From positions 806,501 through 870,500 of the forward strand of contig NZ_JACHWR010000003.1 in the NCBI RefSeq assembly GCF_014191495.1: a stretch of DNA of 64,000 bases, written 5' to 3'. This document shows, piece after piece, positions 35,354 through 44,102 of this stretch. Numbering within the stretch: the stretch's first letter is position 1; every line of letters starts with the position of its first letter. A program made the position numbers and the translations under genes. The notes below the pieces were generated by a model, which made no database searches, was not told the DNA's origin, and saw only the letters and a list, made by a program, of their open reading frames with translations. Source of the DNA: Nocardioides soli. GTDB lineage: Bacteria > Actinomycetota > Actinomycetes > Propionibacteriales > Nocardioidaceae.

Positions 35354-36283
35354 TCAGCCGCAGAGCGCCTCGGTCAGCCGCTGCACGGGCGACTCGATGC
35401 CCCACGTCGTGCCGAGCTCGGCGACCCGCGCCAGGTCGCGCGGCTCGCGCGGCAGCCGGGTGTCGGGGGAGTCGAGGTCGAGCTCGCGAGCGACGGCCAC
35501 GACCCGGGGTGCCACCTCGAGGTAGCCGGCCGCGGCCTTGATCTTGCCGCGCGGGCCCGGCCCCAGGTCGGAGTCGGGGTCAAGCGCGGCCGCGACGATC
35601 CCGTCCATGTCGCCGAACCGGCCGAGCAGGGTCGCCGCGGTCTTCTCGCCCACGCCGGCGACGCCCGGGAGCCCGTCGGAGGCATCGCCGCGCAGCGTGG
35701 CGAAGTCGGCGTACTGTGCCGCGTCGATGCCGTACTTCTCGCGCACCCAGTCGTTGGTGACCCGCTCGTGCCTGCCGACGCCGCGAGCGATGTAGAGCAC
35801 CCGCACGTCGCGCACGTCGTCGACCAGCTGGAACAGGTCCCGGTCGCCGGTGACGACGTCGACCGGCTGCGTCGCCTGCGTGGCGAACGACCCGATCACG
35901 TCGTCGGCCTCGTAGCCGTCGACGCCCCGCACGCAGAGCCCGAAGGCCTCCAGGACATCGCGGATGATCGGCACCTGCACCTCCAGCGGGTCGGGCACCT
36001 CCTCGACGTCGGGGGCGTCGCTGCGCTCGGCGACCACCCGGTGCGCCTTGTACGACGGCAGCAGGTCGACCCGCCACTGCGGACGCCAGTCGTTGTCCCA
36101 GCAGCAGACCAGGTCGCTCGGCCGGTAGTCGGTCACCAGCCGGGAGATGAAGTCCAGGAAGCCCCGCACGGCGTTGACCGGGGTGCCGTCCGGCGCCGCG
36201 ATCTCCGGGACCCCGAAGAAGGCCCGGAAGTACATCGAAGCGGAGTCGAGGAGCATCAGTCGGCCGGCCTGGGAATCGGTCAC
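35354..36283 (-). CDS. 5'-3' exonuclease (PIN-like/FEN superfamily)
   Basis: 309 residues. Stand-alone homologue of the N-terminal domain of DNA polymerase I: LMLLDSASMYFRAFFGVP, WDNDWRPQWRVDLLPSYKAHR, the acidic metal cluster GYEADDVIGSFA and VVTGDRDLFQLV, and a helix-hairpin-helix GLPGVAGVGEKTAATLL. Probably removes RNA primers or flaps, backing up PolA. GTG start at 36283. From memory the mycobacterial homologue Rv2090 is also near helY. Confidence 0.92.
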   Translation of the reverse strand: MTDSQAGRLMLLDSASMYFRAFFGVPEIAAPDGTPVNAVRGFLDFISRLVTDYRPSDLVCCWDNDWRPQWRVDLLPSYKAHRVVAERSDAPDVEEVPDPLEVQVPIIRDVLEAFGLCVRGVDGYEADDVIGSFATQATQPVDVVTGDRDLFQLVDDVRDVRVLYIARGVGRHERVTNDWVREKYGIDAAQYADFATLRGDASDGLPGVAGVGEKTAATLLGRFGDMDGIVAAALDPDSDLGPGPRGKIKAAAGYLEVAPRVVAVARELDLDSPDTRLPREPRDLARVAELGTTWGIESPVQRLTEALCG

Positions 36284-36323
36284 AGCCGCATCCTCCCACG
36301 CGATCGGGTCTAGTCTGTCCGCC

Positions 36324-36776
36324 GTGAGCCAGCCCGAACTCGAAGCCACGGACCGCAAGATCCTCGAGCTCCTGGCCGGTGACGGCCGGATGTCCTTCAC
36401 GGATCTGGGCAAGTCGACGGGACTCTCCACCTCGGCGGTCCACCAGCGCGTCAAGCGGCTCGAGCAGCGCGGGCTGATCCTCGGCTACGGCGCGACCATC
36501 GACCACGAGCAGCTCGGGCTGCCGCTGACGGCGTTCATCTCGATCCGCCCGATCGATCCCTCCCAGCCCGACGACTCCCCGGAGCGGTTGCGCGGGATCG
36601 GCGAGATCGAGTCGTGCTGGTCGGTCGCGGGCGACGAGTCCTACATCCTCAAGGTGCGCGTCGCCGCCCCGACCGACCTCGAGGATCTGCTCGCCCGGGT
36701 GCGGGCTGCGGCCAACGTGTCGACGCGCACGACGATCGTGCTGTCGACGCCCTACGAGAACCGCTCTGTCGTCTGA
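36324..36776 (+). CDS. Lrp/AsnC-family transcriptional regulator
   Basis: 150 residues. N-terminal helix-turn-helix (LEATDRKILELLAGDGRMSFTDLGKSTGLSTSAVHQRVKRLEQRG) and C-terminal RAM ligand-binding domain. GTG start, 40 bp from the divergent exonuclease start. It is convergent with lysine 2,3-aminomutase across the repeat block, which hints at a lysine or other amino acid effector; this is inference from position only. Confidence 0.93.
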   Translation: MSQPELEATDRKILELLAGDGRMSFTDLGKSTGLSTSAVHQRVKRLEQRGLILGYGATIDHEQLGLPLTAFISIRPIDPSQPDDSPERLRGIGEIESCWSVAGDESYILKVRVAAPTDLEDLLARVRAAANVSTRTTIVLSTPYENRSVV

Positions 36777-36784
36777 GCGTCGCG

Positions 36785-37065
36785 GGTTGAGGTGCTCCGG
36801 AGCGAGGAACGAGCGCAGGAGCCTCGAAACCCCGCGACCCGAGAAGCAGCCCCCGCCCCACGTGGTCTTCGGGCGGTGGTGGTTTCGAGGCTCGGCGCTG
36901 GCGCGCCTCACACCTCAACCACCGGGGGTTGAGGTGCTCCGGAGCGAGGAACGAGCGCAGGAGCCTCGAAACCCCGCGACCCGAGAAGCAGCCTCGCCCC
37001 CCACGTGGTCTTCGGGCGGTGGTGGTCTCGAGGCTCGGCGCTGGCGCGCCTCACACCTCAACCAC
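36785..37065. repeat. Tandem duplication of a 140-bp composite REP-like element
   Basis: Copy 1 is 36785-36924 and copy 2 is 36925-37065 (one base longer). They are nearly identical. Each starts with the reverse complement of the 47-bp unit seen at 5064 (GGTTGAGGTGCTCC...CTCGAAACC) and ends in GGCGCGCCTCACACCTCAACC-type sequence, so the element is bounded by GGTTGAG and CTCAACC. It occupies the gap between the convergent Lrp and aminomutase genes. I see no gene within it. Confidence 0.9.
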
Positions 37066-37076
37066 CGGGCTGGTGC

Positions 37077-38543
37077 TCACCAGGCCTGGAGCGCCGCCGT
37101 CCGTCGCGACGCCTCGGCGGCCTCGGCCGCCTTCAGCGCGGTCTCGGACAGGTCGGCGTGCTCGGCCCACCACGCCTGGCCGTCGGCGGGCAGGGTGTGG
37201 ATCGGGTCGTAGTACTCGTAGGTCCGGGTCAGCGCGTCCGAGGAGGCGTCCTCGATCGAGGTGCGGTAGTTCTTGGTCCAGTACGAGATGCCCCGCTCGG
37301 TGTCGTACGACGCGAGCTGGTGCACCCAGCGCTTCCCGACGAACGGCACGTCGCACACGATCCGCGGCGTCGCGAAGCCGGGCAGGTAGCCCATGATGTG
37401 GTGCTGCAGCCGCTGCGCGGCGCCGACCGAGACCCGCCAGTGCTCCGAGAACGGGATCATGTCGCACATGTAGAAGTAGTAGGGCATGATCTGCGCACCG
37501 TCGAGCAGCCGGAAGCACAGGTCGAGCAGCGCGTGCGGGTCGGCGTTGACGCCGTTGAGCAGCACGCCCTGGTTGCGCACGTCGCGCACACCGGCCTCCA
37601 GCATCGCCGCCGAGGCCCGCGCCACCAGCGGCGTGATGGAGTTGGCGTGGTTGGCGTGGGTGTGGATCGCCAGTGACACCCCGCGGGAGCGGGCCAGCGT
37701 CGCGACCCGCTCGACCCCGGAGCGGACGTCGTCCTGCAGCCAGTGCTGGGGGAGCCCGATCAGCGCCTTGGTCGCGAGCCGGATGTCGCGGATGTTCTCG
37801 ACCTCCAGCAGCGAGGTCAGGAACGACTCGAGTCGCGGCCACGGCATGTTGGCCACGTCGCCGCCCGACACCACGACGTCGCGTACCTGCGGCGTCCGCC
37901 GCAGGTAGTCGAGCATCGAGCCGAGCCGATCCTGGGGCTTGCCGACGAACTTCAGCTTGTCGACGGTCGGCGTCGAGTTGCCGACCAGGTCCATGCGGGT
38001 GCAGTGGCCGCAGTACTGCGGACAGGTGGGCAGCAGCTCGGCCAGCACCTTGGTCGGATAGCGGTGGGTGAGCCCCTCGGCCACCCACATGTCGTGCTCG
38101 TGCAGCGAGTCGCGGGTGGCGTGCGGGTGGGACGGCCAGTCGGTGCGACGGTCGGAGAGGACCGGGATCATGTAGTGCCGCACCGGGTCGGCGTAGAACT
38201 CCTCGGTCAGGGAGCCCGGGCCGTGCGGCACCGCCGACGGCACCATCGTGTTCATCATCTGCGGCGGCACCAGCATCGACATCGTCGCGCGCTCGGCCTG
38301 ATCGCGCTCGAGGTCGGCGTAGAAGCGCTCCTCGAGCAGGTCGCCCATCAGCTCACGCAGCTGCTTGACGTTCTTGATGCAGTGCGCGCGCTGCCACTGC
38401 ACCGACTCCCAGTCCGCGGCCGTGACGTCGCGCCAGCCGGGGAAGCGGGTCCAGTCGGGCTCCACCAGCTCGACGCGCCGGTAGGGGTACGGCTGGCCGG
38501 TCTGGTCCTCGACGAGGGCAGCGATGGAGGTCTCGATGCTCAT
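37077..38543 (-). CDS. kamA: Lysine 2,3-aminomutase family radical SAM enzyme (KamA)
   Basis: 488 residues. Interconverts L-lysine and L-beta-lysine using SAM, a 4Fe-4S cluster and PLP. The cluster motif CPQYCGHC (C-x3-C-x2-C) is in the middle third, followed by VVVSGGDVANMPWPRLESFL (GGD SAM-binding), and the barrel segments LAIHTHANHANSITPLV and RNQGVLLNGVNA. About 70 residues longer than clostridial KamA through N- and C-terminal extensions, as in the actinobacterial branch. A zinc-binding Cys tail is not evident. The product may feed osmolyte, antibiotic or lysine-degradation pathways. Confidence 0.9.
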   Translation of the reverse strand: MSIETSIAALVEDQTGQPYPYRRVELVEPDWTRFPGWRDVTAADWESVQWQRAHCIKNVKQLRELMGDLLEERFYADLERDQAERATMSMLVPPQMMNTMVPSAVPHGPGSLTEEFYADPVRHYMIPVLSDRRTDWPSHPHATRDSLHEHDMWVAEGLTHRYPTKVLAELLPTCPQYCGHCTRMDLVGNSTPTVDKLKFVGKPQDRLGSMLDYLRRTPQVRDVVVSGGDVANMPWPRLESFLTSLLEVENIRDIRLATKALIGLPQHWLQDDVRSGVERVATLARSRGVSLAIHTHANHANSITPLVARASAAMLEAGVRDVRNQGVLLNGVNADPHALLDLCFRLLDGAQIMPYYFYMCDMIPFSEHWRVSVGAAQRLQHHIMGYLPGFATPRIVCDVPFVGKRWVHQLASYDTERGISYWTKNYRTSIEDASSDALTRTYEYYDPIHTLPADGQAWWAEHADLSETALKAAEAAEASRRTAALQAW

Positions 38544-38567
38544 ACTGCCGAGAGTAGGTGGAGATCT

Positions 38568-38593
38568 TGCGGCCATGCAAACATATAGCCGCA
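38568..38593. promoter_or_regulatory. Candidate operator upstream of kamA
   Basis: TGCGGC (38568-38573) and GCCGCA (38588-38593) flank an unusually AT-rich 14-bp centre, 25 bp upstream of the kamA ATG. The symmetric arms with a flexible AT core would suit an Lrp/AsnC-type dimer. Confidence 0.4.
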
Positions 38594-38603
38594 TGTTCTT
38601 CGG

Positions 38604-39197
38604 TCAAATCAGGTCACTGGCCAGCAACGTCCGGCGCACCTGGGGATGGTCCGGGTCGCTGCCGTAGCGGAGCCAGTACACCCCCTCGACCAGCTCGCGC
38701 AGTTCGGCCCGGTCGCCGGCTCCCAGCACGGTGTCCATGAGGCGCATCTGGGGCTCGTGCCCGTCGTCGTGGGGCGGGTGGTACTCGCGCACCGGCAGGA
38801 GCCGCGCGCCGAGGCGCTCGTAGAAGGCGATCCGGCGCCGGTGCTCGGTGACGGCGTCCTCCGACAACCCGCGCTCGTCAGGGTCCTCGACGTCCCAGAC
38901 CAGCCGGGTGCGGCCCTCGTCGGTGAGCAGCCGGGTGAGCTCACCCCACATGGCCGAGCCGGTGCCGCGGCCGCGGCGGCCGACGGCGTAGTAGCGAAGG
39001 AACGTCCAGGTGGTGCCGGCGAGATCGCGCACCAGGGCCAGGCCGGCCGGGCCGTCGTCGTCCAGCAGCACCAGCATCCGGTCGGCGAAGAGATCGGGGA
39101 ACGGCGCCAACAGCTCCTCCGGAAAGGCGTCTCGATAGATCCGCTCGACCGCCGCGAGCTCGGCGGGGGACAGCTCGTCCGCTTCGACCAGCCTCAC
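38604..39197 (-). CDS. GNAT-family acetyltransferase
   Basis: 197 residues. Acetyl-CoA binding region VGRRGRGTGSAMWGELTRLL corresponds to GNAT motif A (R/Q-x-x-G-x-G/A), followed by IAFYERLGARLLP, the motif B end. Start GTG 39197 overlaps the amidohydrolase stop (GTGA). Acceptor is unknown. It sits directly upstream of kamA on the same strand, which raises the possibility that it acetylates beta-lysine, although it is shorter than AblB. Confidence 0.8.
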   Translation of the reverse strand: MRLVEADELSPAELAAVERIYRDAFPEELLAPFPDLFADRMLVLLDDDGPAGLALVRDLAGTTWTFLRYYAVGRRGRGTGSAMWGELTRLLTDEGRTRLVWDVEDPDERGLSEDAVTEHRRRIAFYERLGARLLPVREYHPPHDDGHEPQMRLMDTVLGAGDRAELRELVEGVYWLRYGSDPDHPQVRRTLLASDLI

Positions 39198-40804
39198 CGC
39201 TCCCACACCACCTCTCCGGCCAGGACGGTCGAGAGCACCTCGATGTCGCGGATCGTCGTGGGGTCGACGATAGCGGGGTCGTCGGACAGCACGGCGAGGT
39301 CGGCGTACTTTCCGGCGGCGATCGTGCCGCGGTCGCGCTCGGCGTGCGAGGCGTACGCCGAGCCGAGCGTGTACGCCGTCAGCGCCTCGAGCCCGCTGAC
39401 CGCCTCCTCGGGCCCGCACGGCAGCCCGCCGTCGGTGCGCCGGTTGACCAGGTCGTGCATCCCGAGCAGCGGGGCCCCGTCGACCACCGGCCGGTCGGAG
39501 CTGCCGGGGACCGTGATCCCGGCGTCGAGCAGGGAGCGGTAGCGGTAGGCCCAGCCGGCGCGCGCGGGCCCGAGGGCGCGCAGCATCCCGTCGCCGATCT
39601 CGCCGACGAACCGCCCCTGCGGCACCGGCACCACGCCGAGCGCCGCCGCGCGGGCGACCTGGTCGGGCCGGGAGACCCCGAAGTGCTCGATCCGGTGTCG
39701 TACGTCGGGCCGCGGCCAGCGCCGCTGCGCCTCCTCGACGGCGTCGAGCACCAGGTCGATGGCCGCGTCGCCGATCGCGTGCGCGGCGACCCGCCAGCCC
39801 GAGCGGTGCGCCTCGACGATGCGGGTGCGCAGTGCCGCGGCGTCGTCCTGGAGGAAGCCGTGGTTGCCGGGGCTGTCCGCGAAGTCCTCGGTCAGCGCGC
39901 ACGTGTGGCCGATCAGCGACCCGTCGCTGAAGATCTTCACCGGCCCGATGCGCAGCCGGTTGTCGCCCAGCCCGGTCCGGATCCCCAGGTCGAGGCCGAG
40001 CGTGATGTCGTCGGACTCGTGCGCGGGCAGGTCGTGCAGCACGTCGGCCGCGACCATCAGCTCGACCCGCACCGGCAGCCGGCCCCCGTCGCGGGCCCGC
40101 TGGTACGCCGCGACCTCGACCGGGCTCTTGCCGATCCAGCCGCCCCCGACGCCCGCCTCGGTGACGCTGGTGATGCCCTGCGACAGGTAGACCCGGCCGG
40201 CGCGCTCGATCGCGTCGACGAGCGTGGCGACGGGGTAGGGGAGGACCAGCCGGTTCAGCAGCTGCTGCGCCTGCTCCTGCAGCAGCCCGGTCGGCCGACC
40301 GTCGGCGTCCACGACGACCAGCCCGCCCGCAACGTGCGCCGGAGCGTCGGCGATCCCGAGATCGGCGAGCAGCGGGCCGTTGACCAGGCACATGTGGCCC
40401 GACGTGTGCTTGAGCCAGACCCTGCGTCCCGGCGCCGCCCGGTCGAGCGCGTCACGGTCGGGATGGGCACCGAGCTTGTTCTCGTCGTACCCCGCGCCGA
40501 CGATCCAGGCGCCCGCCGGCGCCGCGGCGGCCCGCCTCGCGATCGCGTCGTACAGCGCGTCCAGGGTCGGCACCCGTAGGTCCACCTCGTCCAGCGACAG
40601 GCCGTACCACGCCATGTGGTTGTGCGCGTCGTGGAAGCCGGGCGTCACGACGGCGCCGCCGAGGTCGATCGTGCGGTGCGCGGGCATGTCCTCGAGGGCG
40701 ACGATCCGGTCGCGCCAGATCGCCACGGCCGAGGCGACCTCGCCGTTCCCGGGACCCTCGAGCGTGCGCACCCGGGCGTTGGTCAGGAGCAGGTCCGCCT
40801 TCAC
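39194..40804 (-). CDS. Amidohydrolase family protein (YtcJ-like)
   Basis: 536 residues. Metal-dependent hydrolase of the amidohydrolase_3 type: VVTPGFHDAHNHMAWYG (first metal site HxH), IFSDGSLIGHTCALTEDF, AAHAIGDAAIDLVLDAVE and RIEHFGVSRPDQ carry the later metal ligands, and GTIAAGKYADLAVL is the composite beta-sandwich end. The natural substrate of YtcJ-like enzymes is generally unknown. GTG 40804 overlaps the upstream ligase stop, so it belongs to the 42961-to-38604 operon. Confidence 0.87.
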   Translation of the reverse strand: MKADLLLTNARVRTLEGPGNGEVASAVAIWRDRIVALEDMPAHRTIDLGGAVVTPGFHDAHNHMAWYGLSLDEVDLRVPTLDALYDAIARRAAAAPAGAWIVGAGYDENKLGAHPDRDALDRAAPGRRVWLKHTSGHMCLVNGPLLADLGIADAPAHVAGGLVVVDADGRPTGLLQEQAQQLLNRLVLPYPVATLVDAIERAGRVYLSQGITSVTEAGVGGGWIGKSPVEVAAYQRARDGGRLPVRVELMVAADVLHDLPAHESDDITLGLDLGIRTGLGDNRLRIGPVKIFSDGSLIGHTCALTEDFADSPGNHGFLQDDAAALRTRIVEAHRSGWRVAAHAIGDAAIDLVLDAVEEAQRRWPRPDVRHRIEHFGVSRPDQVARAAALGVVPVPQGRFVGEIGDGMLRALGPARAGWAYRYRSLLDAGITVPGSSDRPVVDGAPLLGMHDLVNRRTDGGLPCGPEEAVSGLEALTAYTLGSAYASHAERDRGTIAAGKYADLAVLSDDPAIVDPTTIRDIEVLSTVLAGEVVWER

Positions 40805-42222
40805 AGCCTGCTCTTCTCGACGCGGTGGGAGGCGGTCAGCGGCAGATCGTCGCGGAACTCCCACAGCCGGGGCACCTTGAACGCCGCCAGCCGGTCCGCG
40901 CACCACGCCTCGAGCTCGTCGGAGGAGACACCCGGCGCCACGACGTACGCCTTGACCTCTTCGCCGCGGATCTCGTCGGGCACGCCGACGACCGCGACCA
41001 GCCGGACGGCGGGGTGGGCGAGCAGCACCTCCTCGACCTCACGGGCGGCGATGTTCTCCCCGCTGCGGCGGATCATGTCCTTGAGCCGACCCACCAGGTA
41101 CACGCGGCCCTCGTCGTCGAGGCGCGCGAGGTCGCCGGTCGGGAACCAGCCGTCGACGAACGGCGAGGGGTGCCCGAGGTAGCCGTCCATCATCCCCGGG
41201 CCGCGCAGCCACAGCTGGCCGTCGTCGTCGAGGCGCACCTCGCGGTGCGCCGCGGGCCGGCCGAGGCAGCCTGACCCGACCAGCTCGTCGTGGTCCTCGG
41301 GGGTGACCCGGATGTCGGCGCCGGTCTCGGTCATGCCGAAGGCCTCGAACCACGGCACGCCCCAGCGCTCCTCCAGCTCGGCGTGCAGCGCGGGCGGGAT
41401 CGCCGAGCACTGCACGGCGCGCACCCGATGGTCGCGGTCGCGCTCGTCGGCCGGCATCTTCAGCAGCAGCGTCGGCATCGCGGCGAGGCAGTAGAAGTAC
41501 GTCACCTCGTAGCGGCGGACCTGCTGCCAGAACGTCGACGGGTGGAAGCCGTCGAGCACGATCAGGTGGGCGCCGGCCATCAGCGCGGTGACGAGGTTCC
41601 ACATCGGGTCGAGGTAGAAGAACGGCTGCGCGGTGAGCAGCACGTCGTCGGACCCGATGCGCGGGAACTCCTCGATCATGCTCCCGCCCAGCGTGGTCCA
41701 GTAGCGGTGGGAGAGCAGGCAGCCCTTGGGCCGCCCGGTGGTGCCGGAGGTGTACTGCAGGTTGACGGTCGCGCCCGGGTCGACCGGCCCGAGCCCTGGG
41801 AGCTCGCCGGTGGTCGGCACCAGTTCGTCGACCAGCGCGACCTCGGGCGCGGGGGAGAGGCCGCGGAGCAGGTCGGCGTACGCCGGCGACGTGACCGTCA
41901 GCCGCGCGCCGGCGTCGTCGAGGACGTGCTGGGCGTCGGCGCTGCGGTACTTCACGTTGAGCGGCACGATCGCCGCACCCAGCCGGGCGAGCGCCAGCCA
42001 GACGATCGGGAAGTCGATGACGTTGTCGAGCATGACCGCGACCCGGTCGCCAGGTCCGACGCCGCGCTCGCGCAGCGCATGGGCGCGGACCGCGGTCTGA
42101 TCCTCGATCGCGAGGAAGCTCAGCGTCTCGGTCCGGTCCGGGCCGGCGAACGTCCAGGCCGGGCGCTCCGGCCACCGCTCGGCGGCCTCCAGGAGCGCGG
42201 AGACGAGCGTCGGCTCAGCCAC
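40801..42222 (-). CDS. AMP-forming acyl-CoA synthetase
   Basis: 473 residues. ATP/AMP signature YTSGTTGRPKGCLLSHRY, FGMTETGA, WFPTGDLARLDDEGRVYLVGRLKDMIRRSGENI, and C-terminal TASHRVEKSRL with the catalytic lysine region. Activates a carboxylic acid to its CoA thioester; the resemblance is to the CaiC/crotonobetaine and medium-chain groups. Overlaps the hydratase stop by 8 bp, implying joint function in acid degradation. Confidence 0.9.
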   Translation of the reverse strand: MAEPTLVSALLEAAERWPERPAWTFAGPDRTETLSFLAIEDQTAVRAHALRERGVGPGDRVAVMLDNVIDFPIVWLALARLGAAIVPLNVKYRSADAQHVLDDAGARLTVTSPAYADLLRGLSPAPEVALVDELVPTTGELPGLGPVDPGATVNLQYTSGTTGRPKGCLLSHRYWTTLGGSMIEEFPRIGSDDVLLTAQPFFYLDPMWNLVTALMAGAHLIVLDGFHPSTFWQQVRRYEVTYFYCLAAMPTLLLKMPADERDRDHRVRAVQCSAIPPALHAELEERWGVPWFEAFGMTETGADIRVTPEDHDELVGSGCLGRPAAHREVRLDDDGQLWLRGPGMMDGYLGHPSPFVDGWFPTGDLARLDDEGRVYLVGRLKDMIRRSGENIAAREVEEVLLAHPAVRLVAVVGVPDEIRGEEVKAYVVAPGVSSDELEAWCADRLAAFKVPRLWEFRDDLPLTASHRVEKSRL

Positions 42223-42961
42223 GGGTGAAGGCCTCCTTGGGCGCGGCGCCCTCGCCCGACAGCGACGTCAGGATGGCGTGGTCCACCTCGCGCAGCATGG
42301 CGTCCTCCAGGGTGGCGTCGAGGCCGTGGTCGAGCACCTGCTTCGCGAGGCTCAGCGCGAGCGGCGGCCGCTCGGCCAGCCGACGGGCGAGCTCGACCGC
42401 GGCGGTCTCGTGCTCCCCTGGCGGCACCACCCGCGCCACCATGCCGATCCGCCCCGCCTCGGCGCCGGTGATCCGGTCGCCGAGCAGCAGCAGCTCCTTG
42501 GCCTTCGCCCAGCCGACGAGGACGGGCAGCAGCTTGGAGATCCCCCCGGTGACGCTCAGCCCGACGCCCACCTCGGGGAAGCCGAACTGCGCGTCCTCGG
42601 TCGCCACCACCACGTCGCAGGCGAGCGCGAACTCGCAACCGGCGCCGAGGGCGTAGCCGTGCACGGCGGCGACGACCGGCCCGGGGAAGCGGCGGACCAG
42701 CCGGGTGACGTCCTGGATCTCCTCCAGCCGGGCGCGGGTCTGCACCGGCGTCTCGACCGGCTCCGGCTCCTTGAGGTCGTGGCCGGCGCAGAACGCCCGA
42801 CCGCGCCCGGCCAGCACCACGGCCCGGGCGTCCTCGCGCGCGGCGCGGGCGAGCGCCGCCGCGAGGTCCTCGGTGAGGGCGGGCACGACGGCGTTGAGCC
42901 GGTCGGGGCGGTTGAGATGGATCAGCGCGAGGCCCCCGTCGCGCACGTACTCGACCTCCAC
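42215..42961 (-). CDS. Enoyl-CoA hydratase/isomerase family protein
   Basis: 248 residues, crotonase fold. VLAGRGRAFCAGHDLKE forms the oxyanion hole region; AVHGYALGAGCEFALACDVVVATEDAQFGFPEVGVGL is the second conserved block with a Glu near the catalytic position. Hydrates 2-enoyl-CoA in beta-oxidation or related routes. First gene of the operon, divergent from the TetR gene. Confidence 0.9.
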   Translation of the reverse strand: MEVEYVRDGGLALIHLNRPDRLNAVVPALTEDLAAALARAAREDARAVVLAGRGRAFCAGHDLKEPEPVETPVQTRARLEEIQDVTRLVRRFPGPVVAAVHGYALGAGCEFALACDVVVATEDAQFGFPEVGVGLSVTGGISKLLPVLVGWAKAKELLLLGDRITGAEAGRIGMVARVVPPGEHETAAVELARRLAERPPLALSLAKQVLDHGLDATLEDAMLREVDHAILTSLSGEGAAPKEAFTRG

Positions 42962-43002
42962 GGCCGCCTCCTTCGATCGTCAGGTCGGTCACCCGTCCCT
43001 AC

Positions 43003-43018
43003 CGATCGATCGATCGAT
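43003..43018. promoter_or_regulatory. CGATCGATCGATCGAT palindrome in the divergent TetR/hydratase promoter
   Basis: Two overlapping perfect 14-bp palindromes (43003-43016 and 43005-43018) lie between the hydratase ATG (42961) and the TetR GTG (43063). Position and symmetry fit a TetR operator. Confidence 0.5.
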
Positions 43019-43062
43019 AGGGCATCATCGGCACGGTAGGACTTCGTACGAGAGGGGGTCAA

Positions 43063-43680
43063 GTGCCCGCACGGCCCACGACCGAGTCCCCAGCCGAGCC
43101 CGCAGCAGGCACCGGTTCCACCGAGGAGCGGCTGCGGTCGGTCGCGCTCACTCTCTTCGCCGAGCGCGGCTACCACGGCACCGGCATCCGGCAGCTCGCG
43201 GACGCCGCCGGACTCTCGTCGGCGTCGCTCTACCACTACATGGGCACCAAGGAGGACCTCCTCGTGGCGATCATGCGGGCGAGCCTCGAGGACCTGCTGG
43301 CGGCGGGGGAGCGAGCGGTCGCCGCGCACCCGTCGCCGCGCGAGCGGCTGGTCGCCCTGGTGGAGCTGCACGTCCGCACCCATGCTGCTGCCCCCGCGCG
43401 GACCCGCGTCGTCGACGACGAGGTGCGGGCGCTGGCCTCCGCGGCGCGTGCCGAGATCGTGGCGCTGCGCGACCGCTACGAGCGGATCTGGCAGCGGGCA
43501 CTCGACGACGGGGTGGCGACCGGCGAGTTCCGGATCGGCCGCCCGGCCGTCGTACGCCGCGCGCTGCTCGAGATGTGCAGCGGTGTGGCCCGCTGGTGGA
43601 CCCCCGGCGGCGAGCTCGACCTCGACGCGCTGGCGGCGGAGTACGCCCAGATGGCGCTGCGCCTGGCGGACCCGACCTGA
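43063..43680 (+). CDS. TetR/AcrR-family regulator
   Basis: 205 residues. N-terminal helix-turn-helix (about 25-70: RLRSVALTLFAERGYHGTGIRQLADAAGLSSASLYHYMGTKEDLL) and a helical ligand domain. Divergent from the acyl-CoA synthetase/enoyl-CoA hydratase operon, so it probably represses that operon and responds to an acyl-CoA. GAGGGGG lies 6-10 bases before the GTG start. Confidence 0.92.
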   Translation: MPARPTTESPAEPAAGTGSTEERLRSVALTLFAERGYHGTGIRQLADAAGLSSASLYHYMGTKEDLLVAIMRASLEDLLAAGERAVAAHPSPRERLVALVELHVRTHAAAPARTRVVDDEVRALASAARAEIVALRDRYERIWQRALDDGVATGEFRIGRPAVVRRALLEMCSGVARWWTPGGELDLDALAAEYAQMALRLADPT

Positions 43681-43696
43681 GCCGTCCGAGCCGCAC

Positions 43697-43726
43697 CATC
43701 GGCGCGTCGCGCGCGACACGCCGATG
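43697..43726 (+). terminator. Terminator hairpin after the TetR gene
   Basis: CATCGGCG (43697-43704) pairs with CGCCGATG (43719-43726), and the centre TCGCGCGCGA is itself self-complementary. It starts 16 bp after the stop and is followed by AAATTTT. Confidence 0.7.
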
Positions 43727-44102
43727 AAGCCTGGAAATTTTGCCCGGAATTGGTCTCGTGACGCGCGCGTCTGACCTGCGGATTCACGCATCGGCGCAGG
43801 TCATCGGGCGGTTGACACGGAGCCGTTCGCGCACCACTGTGACGGCGGTCCGTTCATGCAGATCGCGGTCGGCGAACCGGCGTCCGAGTGGCCGGGTCGG
43901 GGGTGGGCGTGCCACCCACGCTTCCGACCCTGTTCGCGGAGGTCGGTCCGCCGGCCCCGAGAGCGGATGCGGAGGGGGCCCGCGTCCCCTAGACAACAGC
44001 ACGACCCCGGCAGCCGGTCGGGTTCGGGTTGGTCCGAAGGGCGCGGGATCCTTCCGGTGAACCGGCCCGGCGGTATTGCAGGTCGCTGGATATCGTCGGG
44101 TC
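43727..44102. other. 376-bp gap upstream of lnt, no gene recognised
   Basis: No convincing reading frame. It holds a consensus -35-like TTGACA at 43812-43817 without a good -10, and a strong stem-loop at 43894-43930 (GGGTCGG with CCGACCC, inner GGTGG/CCACC). Possible long leader or unannotated small RNA for the lnt operon. Confidence 0.35.
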
